This document shows positions 43,320-43,320 of a stretch of 43,320 nucleotides of DNA, one piece after another. The stretch's first letter is position 1, and every line of letters starts with the position of its first letter. Position numbers and translations under genes: made by a program. Source of the stretch: Moorena bouillonii PNG (GTDB lineage: Bacteria; Cyanobacteriota; Cyanobacteriia; Cyanobacteriales; Coleofasciculaceae); NCBI RefSeq assembly GCF_001942495.1, contig NZ_MKZS01000001.1:5478008-5521327 (forward strand), read 5' to 3'. Below the pieces are notes generated by a model. The model worked only from the letters and a program-made list of their open reading frames with translations. It was not told the origin of the DNA and did no database searches.

Positions 43320-43320
43320 G

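Larger units (their letters stand above)
42772..43320. other. Nested repeat patch closing the window
   Basis: No gene. Five GGGAATC units (42777-42811), then two full and one partial copy of a 143-bp tandem unit (42822-43107 and on), a GGCATC...GATGCC inverted repeat (43221-43264), and the third copy of the 52-bp palindrome (43268-43319). Short frames through it are repeat-encoded. Confidence 0.85.

Overview
The window reads as chromosomal DNA of a filamentous cyanobacterium. This rests on geranylgeranyl reductase (chlP), the RuBisCO assembly chaperone Raf1, the clock-output regulator RpaA, a Delta9 acyl-lipid desaturase, and at least 20 copies of the HIP1 octamer GCGATCGC. Intergenic DNA is long and crowded with 7-bp tandem arrays and small palindromic repeats. 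One palindrome family (three copies) and the CGTAGC-rich motifs resemble what I remember of Moorena/Moorea genomes, so a marine Moorena-like organism is my inference, not a demonstration.

Layout. 1-4 kb: a TIR-like/deoxyribosyltransferase-fold protein and a small Mo-nitrogenase C-terminal-domain protein on the minus strand, then a long spacer with a possible plus-strand sRNA. 2.2-6.3 kb: minus-strand asd-dapA-rnj, with the first two steps of the lysine/DAP branch next to RNase J. 7.3-11 kb: tig-clpP-clpX on plus (nascent-chain folding and ATP-dependent proteolysis), followed by an alpha/beta hydrolase. 12-16.8 kb: a TPR protein, an A-type Fe-S carrier, an M48 peptidase whose 3' end runs into a tRNA-Leu(CAA), a TnpB-type element remnant and a methyltransferase. 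17-21 kb: raf1, a DUF445 membrane protein, a family-2 glycosyltransferase, and just upstream of it the C-terminal remnant of an asparagine-synthase-like gene. 22-28.8 kb: a Ser/Thr kinase with TPRs, chlP, rpaA, desC and a PLP-dependent methionine-gamma-lyase-like enzyme. 28.9-34.2 kb: a TPR protein, a secreted S8 peptidase with a Glu at the usual catalytic Asp site, a DUF4340 protein and a band-7/SPFH protein. 34.5-38.7 kb: folP, tpiA and pnp on minus. 39.5-42.8 kb: a large SNF2-family helicase bracketed by inverted heptamer arrays. The window ends in a nested repeat patch with a 143-bp tandem duplication.

Most genes are housekeeping. The two RNA-decay enzymes, RNase J and PNPase, are both here but 33 kb apart. 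I see no CRISPR array, prophage, biosynthetic cluster or complete mobile element. The less ordinary items are the tRNA/CDS overlap, the TnpB-less omega-RNA-like end, the S8 active-site change, the doubly terminated gene-free stretch near 1.3-1.5 kb, the TIR-like protein, and the repeat arrangement around the helicase. None amounts to a demonstrated new system.
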